Assembly: GCA_014529385.2 (NCBI GenBank)
Contig: CM043948.1
Location: 25,926,268 to 25,990,267, forward strand
DNA: 64,000 nt
DNA from: Adiantum capillus-veneris
Taxonomy: Eukaryota > Streptophyta > Polypodiopsida > Polypodiales > Pteridaceae
Reading direction: 5' to 3'
Both the position numbers and the translations under genes were made by a program. How positions within the stretch are numbered: position 1 is the first letter of the stretch; each line of letters starts with the position of its first letter. The notes beneath the pieces were generated by a model. The model ran no database searches. It was not told where the DNA came from and worked only from the letters and a program-made list of their open reading frames with translations. Positions 25,066-36,882 of the stretch are shown here, in pieces.

Positions 25066-26782
25066 ACCTCTAGAAGAACCATCCACGGATGAGAAACCGA
25101 AAAGTGCTAGTTCAGGAGGATCTATGTTGGTAGAGAAGGTTAATGAGACATTATATGCCCTCTTGAAAGCCTATGATGCGAGGCTCAAAAACAACCAAAC
25201 CCAAGAACACAGGTGGATGACATATCCCTATGCTGAACTAGAAAAGCAAAGTTTTGAAATGTGGCAGAAAATGATTCAAACAGCCCAAGCTTTACTAGAA
25301 CCACCAATTGCAAAACCTGAGGATGTGATCCGTGTCATGCCTACACAAGCAATCCCACCAAACTAGGAACTAAAAGAGCCGGATTCTAGTCATGAGCACA
25401 GACCAAACCTCAAAGACACAACATTAAAACCAAGGATAGCACTGAATACCACGGATAACTCTTCCGAGGGATTTCACCAAGCTATACCTGAGGATTGTAA
25501 AGAGATAGATGGTCTTGACGAATTGTGGAAACAAGTTAGAGAGACCAATTAAGCCGATGACCTAAGACGACGAGTAGACAAGACTGGTGATGAACGAGGA
25601 GTGTTTCTACCACCAATAGAGGAATTTGAGACTAGATCTCAAATGAATCTAGACATGCAATCATTTTGGGGCGACAAAAGATCTGTACAATCTATGGATA
25701 GTCAACCCCATTCGCTAAGAACACTACCGTCCTACATGGGAGAGTACGAGACCAAGTCAGATGTGGTTGCAGTCCCATCACAGAGACTGTCTCCCAACAA
25801 GGCCATCAATTCAAAGGGTCTAGTAGATATTCTATCTACCCCAGTCACCTGTACTATAATGTTAGCCGAGTTGCTCAGAATAAGACCAAACATGTGGGCT
25901 AATGTGGGTAAATGTCTATAGAAATTTGGTGTAAAAACCCCAATAACTCAAATTGAGGAGAGCATCAAAGAGCTTGAAATGCCTCGACTAAATACTAGGC
26001 CAGTGCCATTAAACAAGGTAGGTGAGTATTACGAGGGAGAAGATGGAAACACCACCCTTCCATTGGAATTCAATGGTGTAAAAACCATGGCAATCCTTGA
26101 CAGTGGAGCTGGTGTGGCCATTGCAACCAAAGAGGTTTGGAAAAAATGGGGAAAACCTGCCTTGATATCCACATGAATGACCCTGCAACTTGCAGACGGA
26201 CACAAGGAAAAGCCCCTAGGACTGCTAGAAAAAGTACTTGTTACTTCTTGTGGCATTGAATATGAACACACTTTTGCTGTTGTTGACTTTGGCAAGAAGA
26301 ACAACTATGACATCATTCTGGAAAGACCATTCATGCGACAATTGAAAATGGTCCAAGATTGGGGTTATGACCATATATACCTGAGACATATGGAAACCAT
26401 AACAAAGGTAAACTTGAGGGACCATAGCTATAGGGATGTGACGAGAACACCAGTTGAGGAGTTTGATTCCGCCACAGTAGCAGGATCAGAACTTCCAGCT
26501 TGGTTAGGTAAGCCTAAAGAACTGTGGATTTGTGGAGCTTCACAATGTGGTAGCTTGAAACGTGAGGAATGTATCCTAGAGCAGGTTATAGAGGATATGG
26601 ACTATATCCCAGAACCATTTCCTGAAGAAGAGTTAGAGCCTTTTGGATGGGAACACATCTTGGCTACTCTGGACGTGTGCGCCGTGGAGGATGCTCCCAC
26701 AACAAAGTTTTGTGATGAAAATGGCTATGATGTCGTTCCTTATTTTGCAGTAAGTGTAATCCAGGAAAACAAAGAGAACTAG
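25058..26782 (+). pseudogene. Retropepsin-like protease ORF of the gag-protease element
   Basis: A single frame, +1 relative to gag, open from 25058 to 26782 except for stops at 25364, near 25550, at 25919 and at 26174. The protease domain lies at about 26040-26400. It has the catalytic AILDSGAGVAIATKEVW, a mid-domain TLQLADGHKEK, and the second conserved block YDIILERPFMRQLKMVQDWG, where plant Ty3 proteases usually have ILGRPF. No reverse transcriptase or integrase follows in any frame, unlike elements A, D and E. A partial minus-strand relative is at 20811-20570 plus 14832-14600. This suggests a non-autonomous gag-plus-protease family that depends on another element for reverse transcription; that dependence is inference. 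Confidence 0.65.
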
Positions 26783-27820
26783 ACATCAACAAGATCTCGA
26801 CATAAGGAGCAAACAAAGAAATGTGGAGAATCAAAAGACGAAGAAGACGACGAGTTCTATGACTCTGTAGAACACTTCGAGCTTCAAGAAGATCAACGAC
26901 CCGGGAATCAATGTCATCGCTACACGAATAAAGTGCATCAAAAGTGGATTCCAAAGTCCTCGGTGAAGACATAGCCACCACAAGAATCCTCATACAGGGA
27001 TCCTAATAAGGATGCAAAGACTCAGCTAGGAGGAATACGACCAGAGCAACAAGCTAACAATGCTCTAATCAATGGGCTAGAAAAGTCCTCCAAGAAACTA
27101 CCACCCAAGAGCAAACAGATAGTAACTTTTCACTACCAGCCAAAAAATCAAGGGAAAGTACAAGAAGTCAACCTTGCTGAGGATAATAGCGATGGTGATG
27201 AATCTTACGACATCCCCTATCATCAAATCAGGCCATCACTATCACCAACCCCTTCAGAAACAACCATGACAAGTCAAAAGAATAGGACAACAAGTCAAAG
27301 CCAAAAAGCTCGACAAATCTGGATACCAAAAAGCCAGATCGGCCAAAAATAGATATGGATCAAGAAGACAAAGATCTCTAATGACAAATCACAAGATCCA
27401 ACACCAAAACAAAAACAAGGAAAGCGTGCACGAACGGGTAAGAATATCACAAAGTCACAAGCTTTCACAACTCAGGTTTGGGCTCCAAAGAAGTTGATTC
27501 AAGCACAAAAAAGTCAGGAATTCATTTCGATTCCAAAACAACCACAATATCAACTTTCAAAGCCTGAATCCCATCCCCAACCAGCGTACAAGGGCTGAAG
27601 CAAAGACCATTGTCGACTCACACAAGAAAAAGGTGGATCCCAAAGAAGTCTCTTCAAACACAAACGAAGCACGAGCAAGTATGGGTTCCCAAACGAGCGT
27701 CAGCAACAAACCAGCCAATAATCGCAAATAAATGGGTCCCAAAGAAGAACAACAAAACTGTTGTTAGTGCATCGCCACTTGAATTCTTACAATTCTTCCT
27801 ACGATTACAGTACAGTTAGA
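26783..27820 (+). pseudogene. WxPK-repeat tail after the protease ORF
   Basis: Broken frames downstream of the protease repeat a short motif of form [KRQ]xW[IVA]PK, at least seven times: KWIPKSS, QIWIPKSQ, QVWAPKKL, RWIPKKS, VWVPKR, KWVPKK and, further on near 29770, LWVPKQ. The spacers are Lys/Gln/Ser-rich. Stops interrupt it (near 26970, 27350, 27600, 27720). I know of WVPK-like repeats in some plant retroelement gag-pol proteins but cannot assign a function. Confidence 0.5.
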
Positions 27821-29755
27821 AGAGAGCAAGTCGCTTCAATCAATCAATGATACAGGAGCTTCAAAGACCATTACATTGCTTAGAATAGGAAGCCTTGCCA
27901 ACAAATGCCAATAAGCAAATTGCTTATACCCACATCTTGCACAACATAAATCTTTTTCATGCATTGACTATGTATGCATAATAGGGCTACATTACAAGGC
28001 CTGCATAGGCACGACTTTTAATTGCCCAAGCACAACACATACCATTTGCGATACCCTATCGTAAAGGATGACTCCAAATAGGAAGGGGGGAGGCATTTTG
28101 AATGCGGACCTAACATTATGACTATTAGAGGGCAATGTTTTGTGAGATGCATTGAATTTTTGCGTTTTATTGTGATAATCTTTTGACGAAATCTAGAGTA
28201 TATGCCCTCATAGTAGTGTTACAGAGGCGTATAGGGACAAAATCCATATATGAGCCCCTAGGGACATGTGTATAGTGTACATAGCATTTAGATTTCTATT
28301 TGAATGATTTTTCTTTTGTTAAGTTTTTTTTAAAGATTTTCTTTGTTTATTATTAAGAAAAAAATAAAAAAATCCATAATCCACATGAAGAAAAGACTAA
28401 CGAGAGGCCTGAGCACTACAAAGAGAAGAAAGTACAGGGAAACGATGAAACTTCACGAAGTATATCTCAGCAGCCACTACAACAGCTGAAGAACTTGTCA
28501 CAAAGCAGTTTCAACAGGCAACCGACAAGTCATAAAAGTCAAAATCGAGTCGCTAAGCCACAAAATGAGTGAGGTGTTAGTCCCAAAGCTTCAAGTAATA
28601 TTCTCTTTGGTCTAAGCGTCTTAGCTATTCTAGGTACTGCTCAAGCTGGAAGAGTTAATCATATTTAAGTTGTGCCGCTCATGGTGGTATAGGTGAGCAA
28701 AAGAGTCGAAGTCTAAGTACTTAAGTCTCGTGAAGTGAAGGAGAAGGTCCAAAAGACACTCACGTACTGAGCACAGTGAGATACGAGTGGAGAAACTTCT
28801 ACATCGAAAACCCTTCTTGGAAAGGTGGAAGCTATTGAGACATCTTTTGATGTCACATGTGCTACATTTATTCCTCGAAACACCCATCATTTCCTTCTTT
28901 CACATTGCATGCTTTTGTTGACAAATTTCTCATATGCATATAGAGTGTCCCATAATTGGCACTTGCATCAGGCACTCTTTCCGTGTTCACCCAAGCACTC
29001 ACCTTTTATAAACATGTACTTCACGTTCAACTGCTCGACTCCAATAAGAGCGTATACCAAAGGCATTTTTTTCCCACCGTGTTTTTTCCCTTTGGTTATC
29101 CAGGTTTTAGACCCTAATCTAAAGACACCTACACCATCCTCTTGTACATATTCCTTCTACATCAACAATAAGGAAATGCTACTCAAAACAATTGACAAAT
29201 GAATTGGAATACCAATTTCCGATCATAGCATACTTCTCCTCAATGGCGAGTCGAAGAATGGCCTACAATGACAAAGCTGCAGACAACACTAACAACATGA
29301 TTGCACAGGAACAAAGAAGTTACCAATGAAGAAGAGCAGACACAAAAGTAATCACAGGATCTCAAAAGATGAATGGTTACGATGATAGACGTCGGCTCTA
29401 ATGGATCATAGTTCTTGTTGTGGTTCGACAAAGTTACAAGCAGTGCAACAGATGAAGCCAAAACGATAGCAAAGTGTTGACCGCTGGGTCAACAACACAA
29501 CATAACTCAAGAACAAAGAAGTCCTTAATGACAAAGAGCAGACATAAGGGTAATCAGAGGATCTCAAAAGCTTGTCCTTGATAATGCACATCGAATGCTC
29601 GGCAGGGTTTTGAACCTCAAATTAGAACAATTAAGTCCTGAATTCGGCCTGACAGACAGACTTTGCATCGGAGTGCAACGTGGCCTAAAGAAGTTAAGGG
29701 TTTAGCCTTGGCAAATATATAATATGTCTCTATTCTTGAAGGTATTGAGATTGTT
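27821..29755. other. Mostly non-coding, with a purine tract and a short direct repeat
   Basis: A polypurine run aggaaggggggagg (28080-28093) resembles a retrotransposon plus-strand primer. Blocks near 29295-29370 and 29505-29575 are direct repeats (gaacaaagaagt, aagagcagaca, gtaatcaSaggatctcaaaag) about 205 bp apart. No LTR pair was found and no ORF convinces. Confidence 0.35.
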
Positions 29756-30142
29756 TTGGAAGAACTGCAACTTTGGGTCCCAAAACAGTTTAATTATTGT
29801 AATAGTATGTACAAAGTGCACCAGAACCCTGAAGGAAGTTGGCTTCTTACTCCTAAGATAGGGGACCAGACCAAAGAACAACGACAAAACTTCTTGATAG
29901 ATACTTTGAGCAGCTGGCTATTCCTATGGCTACAATCAGAGGATCTTGCAGTGTATACAACTGAAAATGCATTTGATACTACCCAGAATTTGTTTTCACA
30001 AGAAGTGACCAGGAAGCTAGCATCAGAAATGCAAAAGCGCAATGAGGCCCAGCGTAAGGAACCCTTGTGTAGGAGACAAAGGGAGGCTGATGAAGAAACT
30101 GAAAGATATAAGAGAGAGAGAGACTACAGAGGGAAAAATTAG
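29756..30142 (+). CDS. Hypothetical ORF with WVPK start and charged C-terminus
   Basis: 128 codons. It begins MEELQLWVPKQFN, echoing the WxPK motif at 26.9-27.8 kb, has a non-repetitive middle, and ends in a highly charged helix-like region (EMQKRNEAQRKEPLCRRQRE and on). The charged character continues in another frame to about 30278. No domain recognised. It may be the end of the gag-protease element's coding region. Confidence 0.35.
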   Translation: MEELQLWVPKQFNYCNSMYKVHQNPEGSWLLTPKIGDQTKEQRQNFLIDTLSSWLFLWLQSEDLAVYTTENAFDTTQNLFSQEVTRKLASEMQKRNEAQRKEPLCRRQREADEETERYKRERDYRGKN

Positions 30143-30517
30143 AGAAGCAACAGCAAGAAGAAGAAGAAAGAGAGTTGAAAGAATCAAATTAAAGCTTAGC
30201 AAGAAGAGAAAGAGAGCAAGACCCAAAAGCTCAACAAACAAAGAAACAAACGGACACGGGCCAAAAGCGAGTGTATAAGCGCGCTAAACCACGATCTTAT
30301 CGAGATTAGGAGGCTCTCTGCAGTTTTGTAACATTATGAGGTAAACTTGTAAATTGCCTTTCCAATTTTTGTAACTATTCCGACATTCACTTCAGATAGT
30401 AATGATCAGATCCTGTACTATTCTTTTTTTGAATACAATACTATGTGTATTGTTGGCATTCTCTTTTGTCTTGTAAGCATTGAATTTTTATACATTCTCG
30501 TTGGAAATCAGCAAAGG

Positions 30518-31465
30518 TATGCTAATTAGCATAATGTTTATGCTAGTTAGCAGACTGCTTATGTTATCTAGCAAAACAGTATGCTAATTAGCATACCCAC
30601 ATTACCTAATTAGAATACATTCTAATTAGCATACTGCACATTTTTGTTTGTGCTAACTTCCACTCACAACATACCATAGTATGCTAATTATCATATACAG
30701 TGTTCAGGAAGCTGCCATACTTTCTCCTTGAAACCAGCAATGGTATGCTAATTATTAGCATTCCTTCAATTAGCATACTGTGGATTTTTGTTTTTGCTAA
30801 CTTTCACTCAAAGTATAGTATGCTAGTTAGCATACACAGTATATAGAAAGCTGCCATCCCTTCTTGAAACCAGCATACAATTTGCTAATTATCATACATG
30901 GTATGCTTATTAGCATACACAGTATACATAGATCTATGCCAACTGGCATAAACAATATGCTCATTAGAATACACAGTGAACTAAAAGCTGCCATCTCTTC
31001 TCCTTGAAACTAGCAAAGGTATGCTTATTAGCATACACAGTATACAGAAAGTTGCCATCTCTTCTCCCCTAGACCAGCAAGGGTATGCTAATTAGCATAA
31101 TGTTTATGCCAGTTGGCATATATAGTATGCTAATTAGCATTCCACTCACAACATAGTATACTAATCAGCATACACAATATACAAAAAGTTGCCATCTCTT
31201 CTCCTTGAAAACCAACAAAGTTATGCTAATTAGCATATTGTTTATGTTGACTAGCATATATAAGTTTATGCTAATCAGCATAAACAGTATGCTAATTAGA
31301 ATTAACATACACAGTATACAGGAAGCTGCCATCTCTTCTCCTTGAAAACCAGCAAAAGGTATGCTAATTAGCACATTGTTTATGCTAACTAGCATAAAAA
31401 GTATGCTAATTAGCATACCCATTTATTCTAACTAGCATACCCACAGAACAGAATTAGCATACCTT
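30518..31465. repeat. Array of TATGCTAATTAGCATA palindromes (array 1)
   Basis: About a kilobase in which the palindrome tatgctaattagcata and variants (tagttagca, tcagcata, aattatcata) recur many times. A longer unit with gccatctcttctccttgaaaccagcaa recurs near 30725, 30867, 31000, 31065, 31201 and 31341, giving irregular spacing of about 65-140 bp. It is non-coding and lies just downstream, in the minus sense, of the transposase-like gene. The TAATTA core is a common homeodomain-type site, but no binding claim follows from that alone. Confidence 0.85.
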
Positions 31466-31954
31466 CTTATTATTAGATTGTGCAAGCCACTGGCCTTCTT
31501 TGTACACATATTTCCAAACCCCGATGCCTTTCTTATAAGCTGGGTGTGCCTTCTTTTACGGTTTCCATTTATATTTGTGGGCTACTTGCCCAAACCAAAT
31601 GGAGTCCTACAGTAAAAAGCGTAAATTGTAACACACCAAAGGAGGCGGAATTTGAGCTTGTTTGATCACCTATGTAGAGTTCTACATTTTCTTGATGAGC
31701 TCAGATCCTCTAGATTAATAAGACAGGTTGTACAAATGATCTCTCTTAAACTTAGACCCCTCTAAGATAGACACCAAAGCCATGTATACACAAAGCACAC
31801 AAGAGACACAAGAGACAGAAGATACTCAAGTTTTTGATAAAACTGTATTATCTCCGAGCAAGAAGTATATTGAAGACGCAGTGTTTACAACTTAAAAGGT
31901 GAAGGGCATGCTATTGTAGATTGCTTCATAGCTTTATGGGTTGATTGTCTACAC
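31466..31954. other. Gene-free stretch
   Basis: No feature recognised; it probably includes the 3' flank of the minus-strand transposase-like gene. Confidence 0.35.
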
Positions 31955-33983
31955 CTACCATCTCCTTGGGATGTGCTCCATGGGTATTTTGATACATTGT
32001 ACCAGATGTGAAAGTACGTGGACGATGGGCTCCTTGTGGTCTAGCTTGAAGGTGTATGCATCCAATTGCTCGTAATGTAGACCTTGCACAACATAGGAGC
32101 CTCTATCAATTGCATTTCCCCACTCATTGAGGTACCCCTTCCCCACCTTCTCCTTTGCTGCAACACACTTGACCAGGTAGAAATCCACATCCTCGACGTT
32201 GGTGGAAGCATCTGGATTTACAGTAAATGCGTCGCCAGCACATAGAGCGCTACTCAACACATCATGATGACCTTCGTACATGAAGTCATCATAGGTGGCT
32301 GCTTCATCTTCCGGCTAAGAATCTGACATAGCATCATAAGGTAATGGTAGTAGAGTATGATAATCCCGAGGCTTCACGTGAGCTTTATTGGTGCAACGAT
32401 TCCATCTTCCGTGAATGCATGCATCACAGAAGCATGTCAAGGCTCTTGTTGCAAGGGCAGTTGGATCTCTGGGGTTGTGGCCACGAAAAGCATGCAAAGA
32501 GAGAGTTTTTGCCACAGTGGCACAATTCCACTTCACCTACCTGTTCACTTCCCCTCTTTAGCCTCCCAGAACACACGAGCACATTCCCTTTCTTTTGAAG
32601 GATAGTTGAAGGTGCTCCCTGCAACAGGCTGGCTTGGCAATAAGCAACCACATCAGCTGCACACTGCAAAATATCTCCATTAGGTTTTAGTTGTTCATGG
32701 GTCAAGGTTCTTTTCACAAATTATCCTGCACCATCATGCTCTCCCTTGCCGTGCCCTGGTCCAAAGAAGAAACAACTCATCCCCATCTCTGTGAGTCCAC
32801 CATATCTTGAAACGAAGTAAAAAGGCGTGCTCCCTTGAACTATGAGGCCGCACCATCAGACCAGTCACGGTGTAGCATGAAGCAGTGTTGCACGAACAAC
32901 GTGTCATGCACCTTGTCATCTGATATGAAGAAGTGGATGGTTTTGACTACCTCCTCTGCCTTGCGGTAGTACATTATGTGTACAAAAATGGTTACTTGAC
33001 TAGAGTGCCAATGCATTGATTGAATCTCATTTTATTCCTTGAAGGCATAATTCTCTACAAAATCAACAACTGACACGACGACATCATCCAAAAATCGAAG
33101 AAGGCTTGCCATCGAGTCACATAGTTATGGGTGATAAAGAGCTCCAACTTGGTCTTCAAGAGTTGAAGAAACTCCCAACACTGCATTTCTTTGTGCAGAA
33201 GATCTTTTCTTTTGTTACTATTTCACTGCTTGTCTTGAGCTTGTACATATGCAAATACTTTCATATTAATACTATTACCTGGCTTTGCTATCTCCAAGCA
33301 ACATAGGGTGAAAGCATGTTAACCTGTCGCGCTTTTTGTGCTAGTTAGCAATTTCAAGTTAGCACATCTTCAAAAAGTTGGGCGTCCGGTAACTTTTTTA
33401 CAAATAATATCAAAATTTGTCAGAGGTTGTACATTTGGATTCCTTGTTTCAAGTGCTTTCTATTGATATATCATATGTCATAGATCTTGGAGATGTAGCT
33501 CAAGTTATTGTACTAGTTAGCATATGTCAAAATTGTGCTGGTTAGTATTGTCCGGGACATGAAAAATCATGACAGGTTAACATGCCATAATTCCAACCTA
33601 TTCACTCCACATGTCAAACACTCTCCCATCAGGCATTCCCTTCTATGGAAAATTGCATCTGCGGGCTTTGGACAGAGAACAGACTTCCACATATATATGA
33701 CACTTTTGAATGTGTGATGTGAAGCCAAAAAACCCTTGCTAATGTTCTCACCTAGGGCACATATACTGCATATACAGTCACAACCTGCTCTATGTAGCCC
33801 AAAAGCACAAGAGTGCATGTGGTTCAGTGTGTCCTTCAAAAAGGACATTTGCACATGGTATTTGCAACAGCATGTGTATCTATCCTTCAGCTGCCTACAA
33901 AATAACGGCTTCAACATTTCAAGCATTCTCATTCCAATCTTGCAATCTAGATGTTCTTCCTTGATTGTACGAAAGATCCAACC
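31955..33983 (-). pseudogene. DDE-transposase-like gene, C-terminal exons
   Basis: A 3' splice site (tttggatgttgcag) ends at about 33984. The first block has a Cys-rich segment: CCCKYHVQM, CDCICSIC, LCPK and ECLMGECLTCGV (33880-33600). A MITE copy interrupts it at 33585-33306. Then, with frameshifts and stops, come KTKLELFITHNYVTRWQA, VVDF-ENY, SMHWHSSQVTIFVHI, IHFFISDDKVHDTLFVQHCF, WSDGAAS and a block ending EHDGAG (33180-32740): an RNase-H-like D..D..E candidate core. KRTLTHEQLKPNGDILQCAA, ALTCFCDACIHGRWNRCTN and a last domain (VDFYLVKC...WGNAID...YVVQGLHYEQ) end at 31955. I recall such proteins in moss, lycophyte and invertebrate predictions but cannot name the superfamily. N-terminal exons: 44384-45542. 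Confidence 0.65.
33306..33585 (-). mobile_element. Second MITE copy, inverted, in the transposase-like gene
   Basis: The reverse of 17037-17324 along nearly its full length; the left end is GGGTGAAAGCATGTTAACC. The right end stops at GTTAACATGC, lacking about 8 terminal bases. CATA flanks both sides (33302-33305, 33586-33589), consistent with a 4-bp target duplication as for GTTT at the first copy. It splits the Cys-rich domain from the DDE-like core. Confidence 0.8.
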
Positions 33984-34089
33984 TGCAACATCCAAATATG
34001 ATCATTATTCAGATTGCTAACTAGGACATCGAGCATTTTCATGAAAACAAATCATAGTGTTAAAGAGCACAATCAACATCCTAATGTGC

Positions 34090-34664
34090 ATGCAACAGTG
34101 TATGCTAACTAGCATAAAGAGTGTTAATTAGCATATATCTTGTGTTTACTAGGTAACTCTGTATGCTAGGTAGAGCACAAGTCATGCTAACTAGCACAGA
34201 ACATATGCTAACTAGCATACTCATCAGGATACCCATCATGCTATTGAGCATACTAGATGTTAACAAGTAGAACTTATGTTAATTAGCATACATCTTGTGC
34301 TAACTAGCTAACTCTGTATGCTAGCTAGAACACAAGGCATGCTAACTAGCATACTCCATATGCTAACTAGCATACCCAGCCCAGTTGCTAGTTCTAACTA
34401 GCATAACCCTTGTCTTAAATAGCATACCCATCATGCTAGTGAGCATACTAGGTGTTAACAACTAGCATACTAGGTGTTAACTAGCATAAGTGGGTGTTAA
34501 CTTGCATACATTTTGTGTTGGCCAACTAACTTTGTATGCTATTTAGAACTCAAGGCCTGCTAACTAGCATACTCCATATGCTACCTAGAAAACTCCATAT
34601 GCTAACTATCATAATCGCTTTCTGTTAGACAGCGTACTCATCATGCAATTGAGCATACTAGGTA
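34090..34664. repeat. Array of GCTAACTAGCATA palindromes (array 2, left part)
   Basis: Dense repeats of tatgctaactagcata, ttaactagcata and related forms, with a longer unit 'cttgtgctaactagctaactctgtatgctagctagaacacaagg' seen near 34130, 34300 and 34510. It stops abruptly at 34664 at the end of the 9.4-kb element and resumes beyond 44102, so it was probably one array before insertion. Confidence 0.85.
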
Positions 34665-34715
34665 TCATTAGGAAAAATATGAACCCTCTAGGGGCCCTTT
34701 GGGATTAAGGTTAAT

Positions 34716-35449
34716 TAGAGGCCAACCAATGAAAAGAGGGTGGTGGACACACTTTATGCCCTCAAAAATGTAGGGGGACAAAGTAGTCTTACACTTCTTA
34801 AATGGGCTCTTACTTAGTGAGAAGGTGGGGTGGTGTGGGGGGGGGGGGGGTAGGGAGGGGGTTGGGTGGGCCATATGGAACCTCCAACTTCCCTCCTTTT
34901 TGATCCGGTTCTGAAAAAATCCCAAAAATTTGAAATTTTTCAAAATTCAAATTTCATCTTCTTAAAACCCCCCTAAAACTATTTTATGGTCAAAAAAGCA
35001 TTTTTTGACCTCAAAAAGTCAAAACGTGCACCCAAAAACCCTAAAATTCAAATTTTTAAAAAAACTTTTGAAAAGTCTTTTTTTGCTATCCAGAGCTCCC
35101 CCAAAAGTAGTTCTTAAGCAAAAAGTGATTTTCTCTCTCTAGAACCCCCCTTTTCCAACCCCTCCTTGGTTGCAACCATCACACTCATCCTCTACTCCAA
35201 CACGCTCTCTCTCTACACCGTCTCCATTGCTGCAGCAAGGAAGCTCCTCTCTCCTCCCCTACCACCTTCCATTACCACACCAAGCAAAGGTTATCCACCT
35301 TCTCCTCCCATTTCCACACCAAGCAAGGGTTATCCACCTTCTCCTCCCATTGCCATAAGGGTTATCCACCTTCTCATATCACTTTATCCTCTGTACATTG
35401 TAGCAACAAGCAAGGTCCTTCTCCTCCTCCTAGTTTTCTTTGCTCAACC
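34716..35449. other. Left subterminal non-coding region of the 9.4-kb element
   Basis: AT-rich with a 13-base G run near 34840, repeated oligo-A and oligo-T, and three copies of accaagcaaRggttatccaccttctcctccc (35275-35365). There are traces of reverse similarity to 43690-44020 (ATTTTTTGACC; AATGTAGG). Confidence 0.45.
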
Positions 35450-36604
35450 ATGGCCAACTCTACTTCACAAAGGCGACCAAAGGATGAGGTCACAGCACTT
35501 GCATGCCACACCACTAGAGGTGTAGATGATGAGTGGGTGCCACAAGAGTTCACCAAAGGTGCTTGGGTATACATGCAACCATCTGCTATTGGCCCTCATC
35601 GTGTGCGGAATCATGCAAACTTGGATCTTCATTGGAAAGGAAAGCTCCTTGGCTTCAAGAACCGCAAAGACAAGGGGACCGTAGCCATTGTGCAACATGT
35701 TTTCTCAATGTCAACCATGCATTTGCAACAACCACCTTGATTTCCAACACATTGTAAGTACATGTTTTGAGAATACAAAGCTAGGTGTGAAATCACAGTG
35801 TAATGTTATTATGGATTCATACTTAAGATTTGTCATGCATTTATAGTCATATTTCCATCCACGTTGGTGGAGGAGCAGCCGCTTGAACCCATCAAAGTAA
35901 CTTCCTTATTAAGTATGGAGTGGCCGGTGCCAGATTTGTGGTCGGTAGCATCTTTCAAGAAAAATATGATAATGGATGTCCAAAACTCTTTGAAATACTC
36001 TAAAGCTTCTAGGTCTGTGGACTTGAGTTGGTGTTTGCCTATTCATTGTTTTGTGCACATTTTTAAAGAGTTTGGATTTGTGGAGACTACCACAATGCTT
36101 GTATGTAAATATGCGCATTACGAGGAATTAGGAAGGCTTTTAGAAGAGGACTGTGGTTTTGTGGAGGTCATGCAGAACGGGGACCGGTACCGTTGTAAAG
36201 TTGGAGCTTCAGGTATTGGAATGCGCTATTTGAAATCCCGCACCTCCTTGTACATACGATTTCACTATGATCGTTGGATGTGCAAGCTTGGAGTGTGGAC
36301 TCCCTTACAGAGTGTAGATGGCGCTATTGCAAGCTTTAACATTGCAGTGAAGATGCCCAACGATGCTTTGGAGGCAGTCCAAGTGAACAAGCATTGGACT
36401 CCCAGTAATGTTCGAGAAAATTTGGTTATTATGGGTTTTAAGGCCCTTCAACAAGCACAATTTTTTTTACAAGGTCACAAGGTGCGAATCCTTCCACCAC
36501 ATTTTCAATACATCATGGTTTGTCGATCATTGGATGCTTATTGTAATGAATGTCCGCAGATTGGGAAGAGAATGGAAGACAAACTGAAGGTCGAGGAGGA
36601 CTAG
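35450..36604 (+). CDS. Gene B1 of the 9.4-kb element, unrecognised
   Basis: Two ORFs that may be exons of one gene: 35450-35740 (97 codons, starts MANSTSQRRPKDEVTALACH) and about 35864-36604 (starts within MVEEQPLEPIKV, 246 codons). Between them gtaagtacat (35753) and ...ggaggagcag (35875) could be splice sites, though a TGA precedes the donor. The second exon is long and clean, with a Trp/Cys-containing middle (YLKSRTSLYIRFHYDRWMCK) and a Cys pair near the end (DAYCNECPQIGKRM). No signal peptide or membrane span. I do not recognise the family. It lies about 230 bp upstream of B2 on the same strand. Confidence 0.45.
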
Positions 36605-36882
36605 GGGATGGATGGAACTATGCTATCGATCTTATAACTTTGTAACTCTTGTAATTTTCAAACTGATCCCCGCTGTAATCAACATGATTTGCTTCGGCAA
36701 ATCATGCCTTTGAATCTAATTTTTTGCATTGGGATGAGAAATCATTTTTTGGTGAAAGTGCCTTTTTTTTAATGTCTTAAAAAAAGGGTCCATTATAAAA
36801 GGGGGGCCACCTAACTCATTCACTATTTTCACTTTTGCAACTCTTGAGCTTCTCCACTCTCTGTCTACACCCCAGGCTAGAC

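Noticed and set aside
28825-29202. A 125-codon plus-strand ORF
   Set aside because: Composition is Phe/Ser/Thr/His-rich with no motif, and it is overlapped by an ORF of similar quality on the other strand; probably chance.
30518-31465. Regular palindromes suggestive of a CRISPR array
   Set aside because: Spacing is irregular, the intervals between palindromes are themselves repeated, and the context is a eukaryotic genome with introns and retrotransposons.
35166-35525. Pro/Ser-rich plus-strand ORF before B1
   Set aside because: Arises from the repeated ccaccttctcctccc units; not supported as coding.
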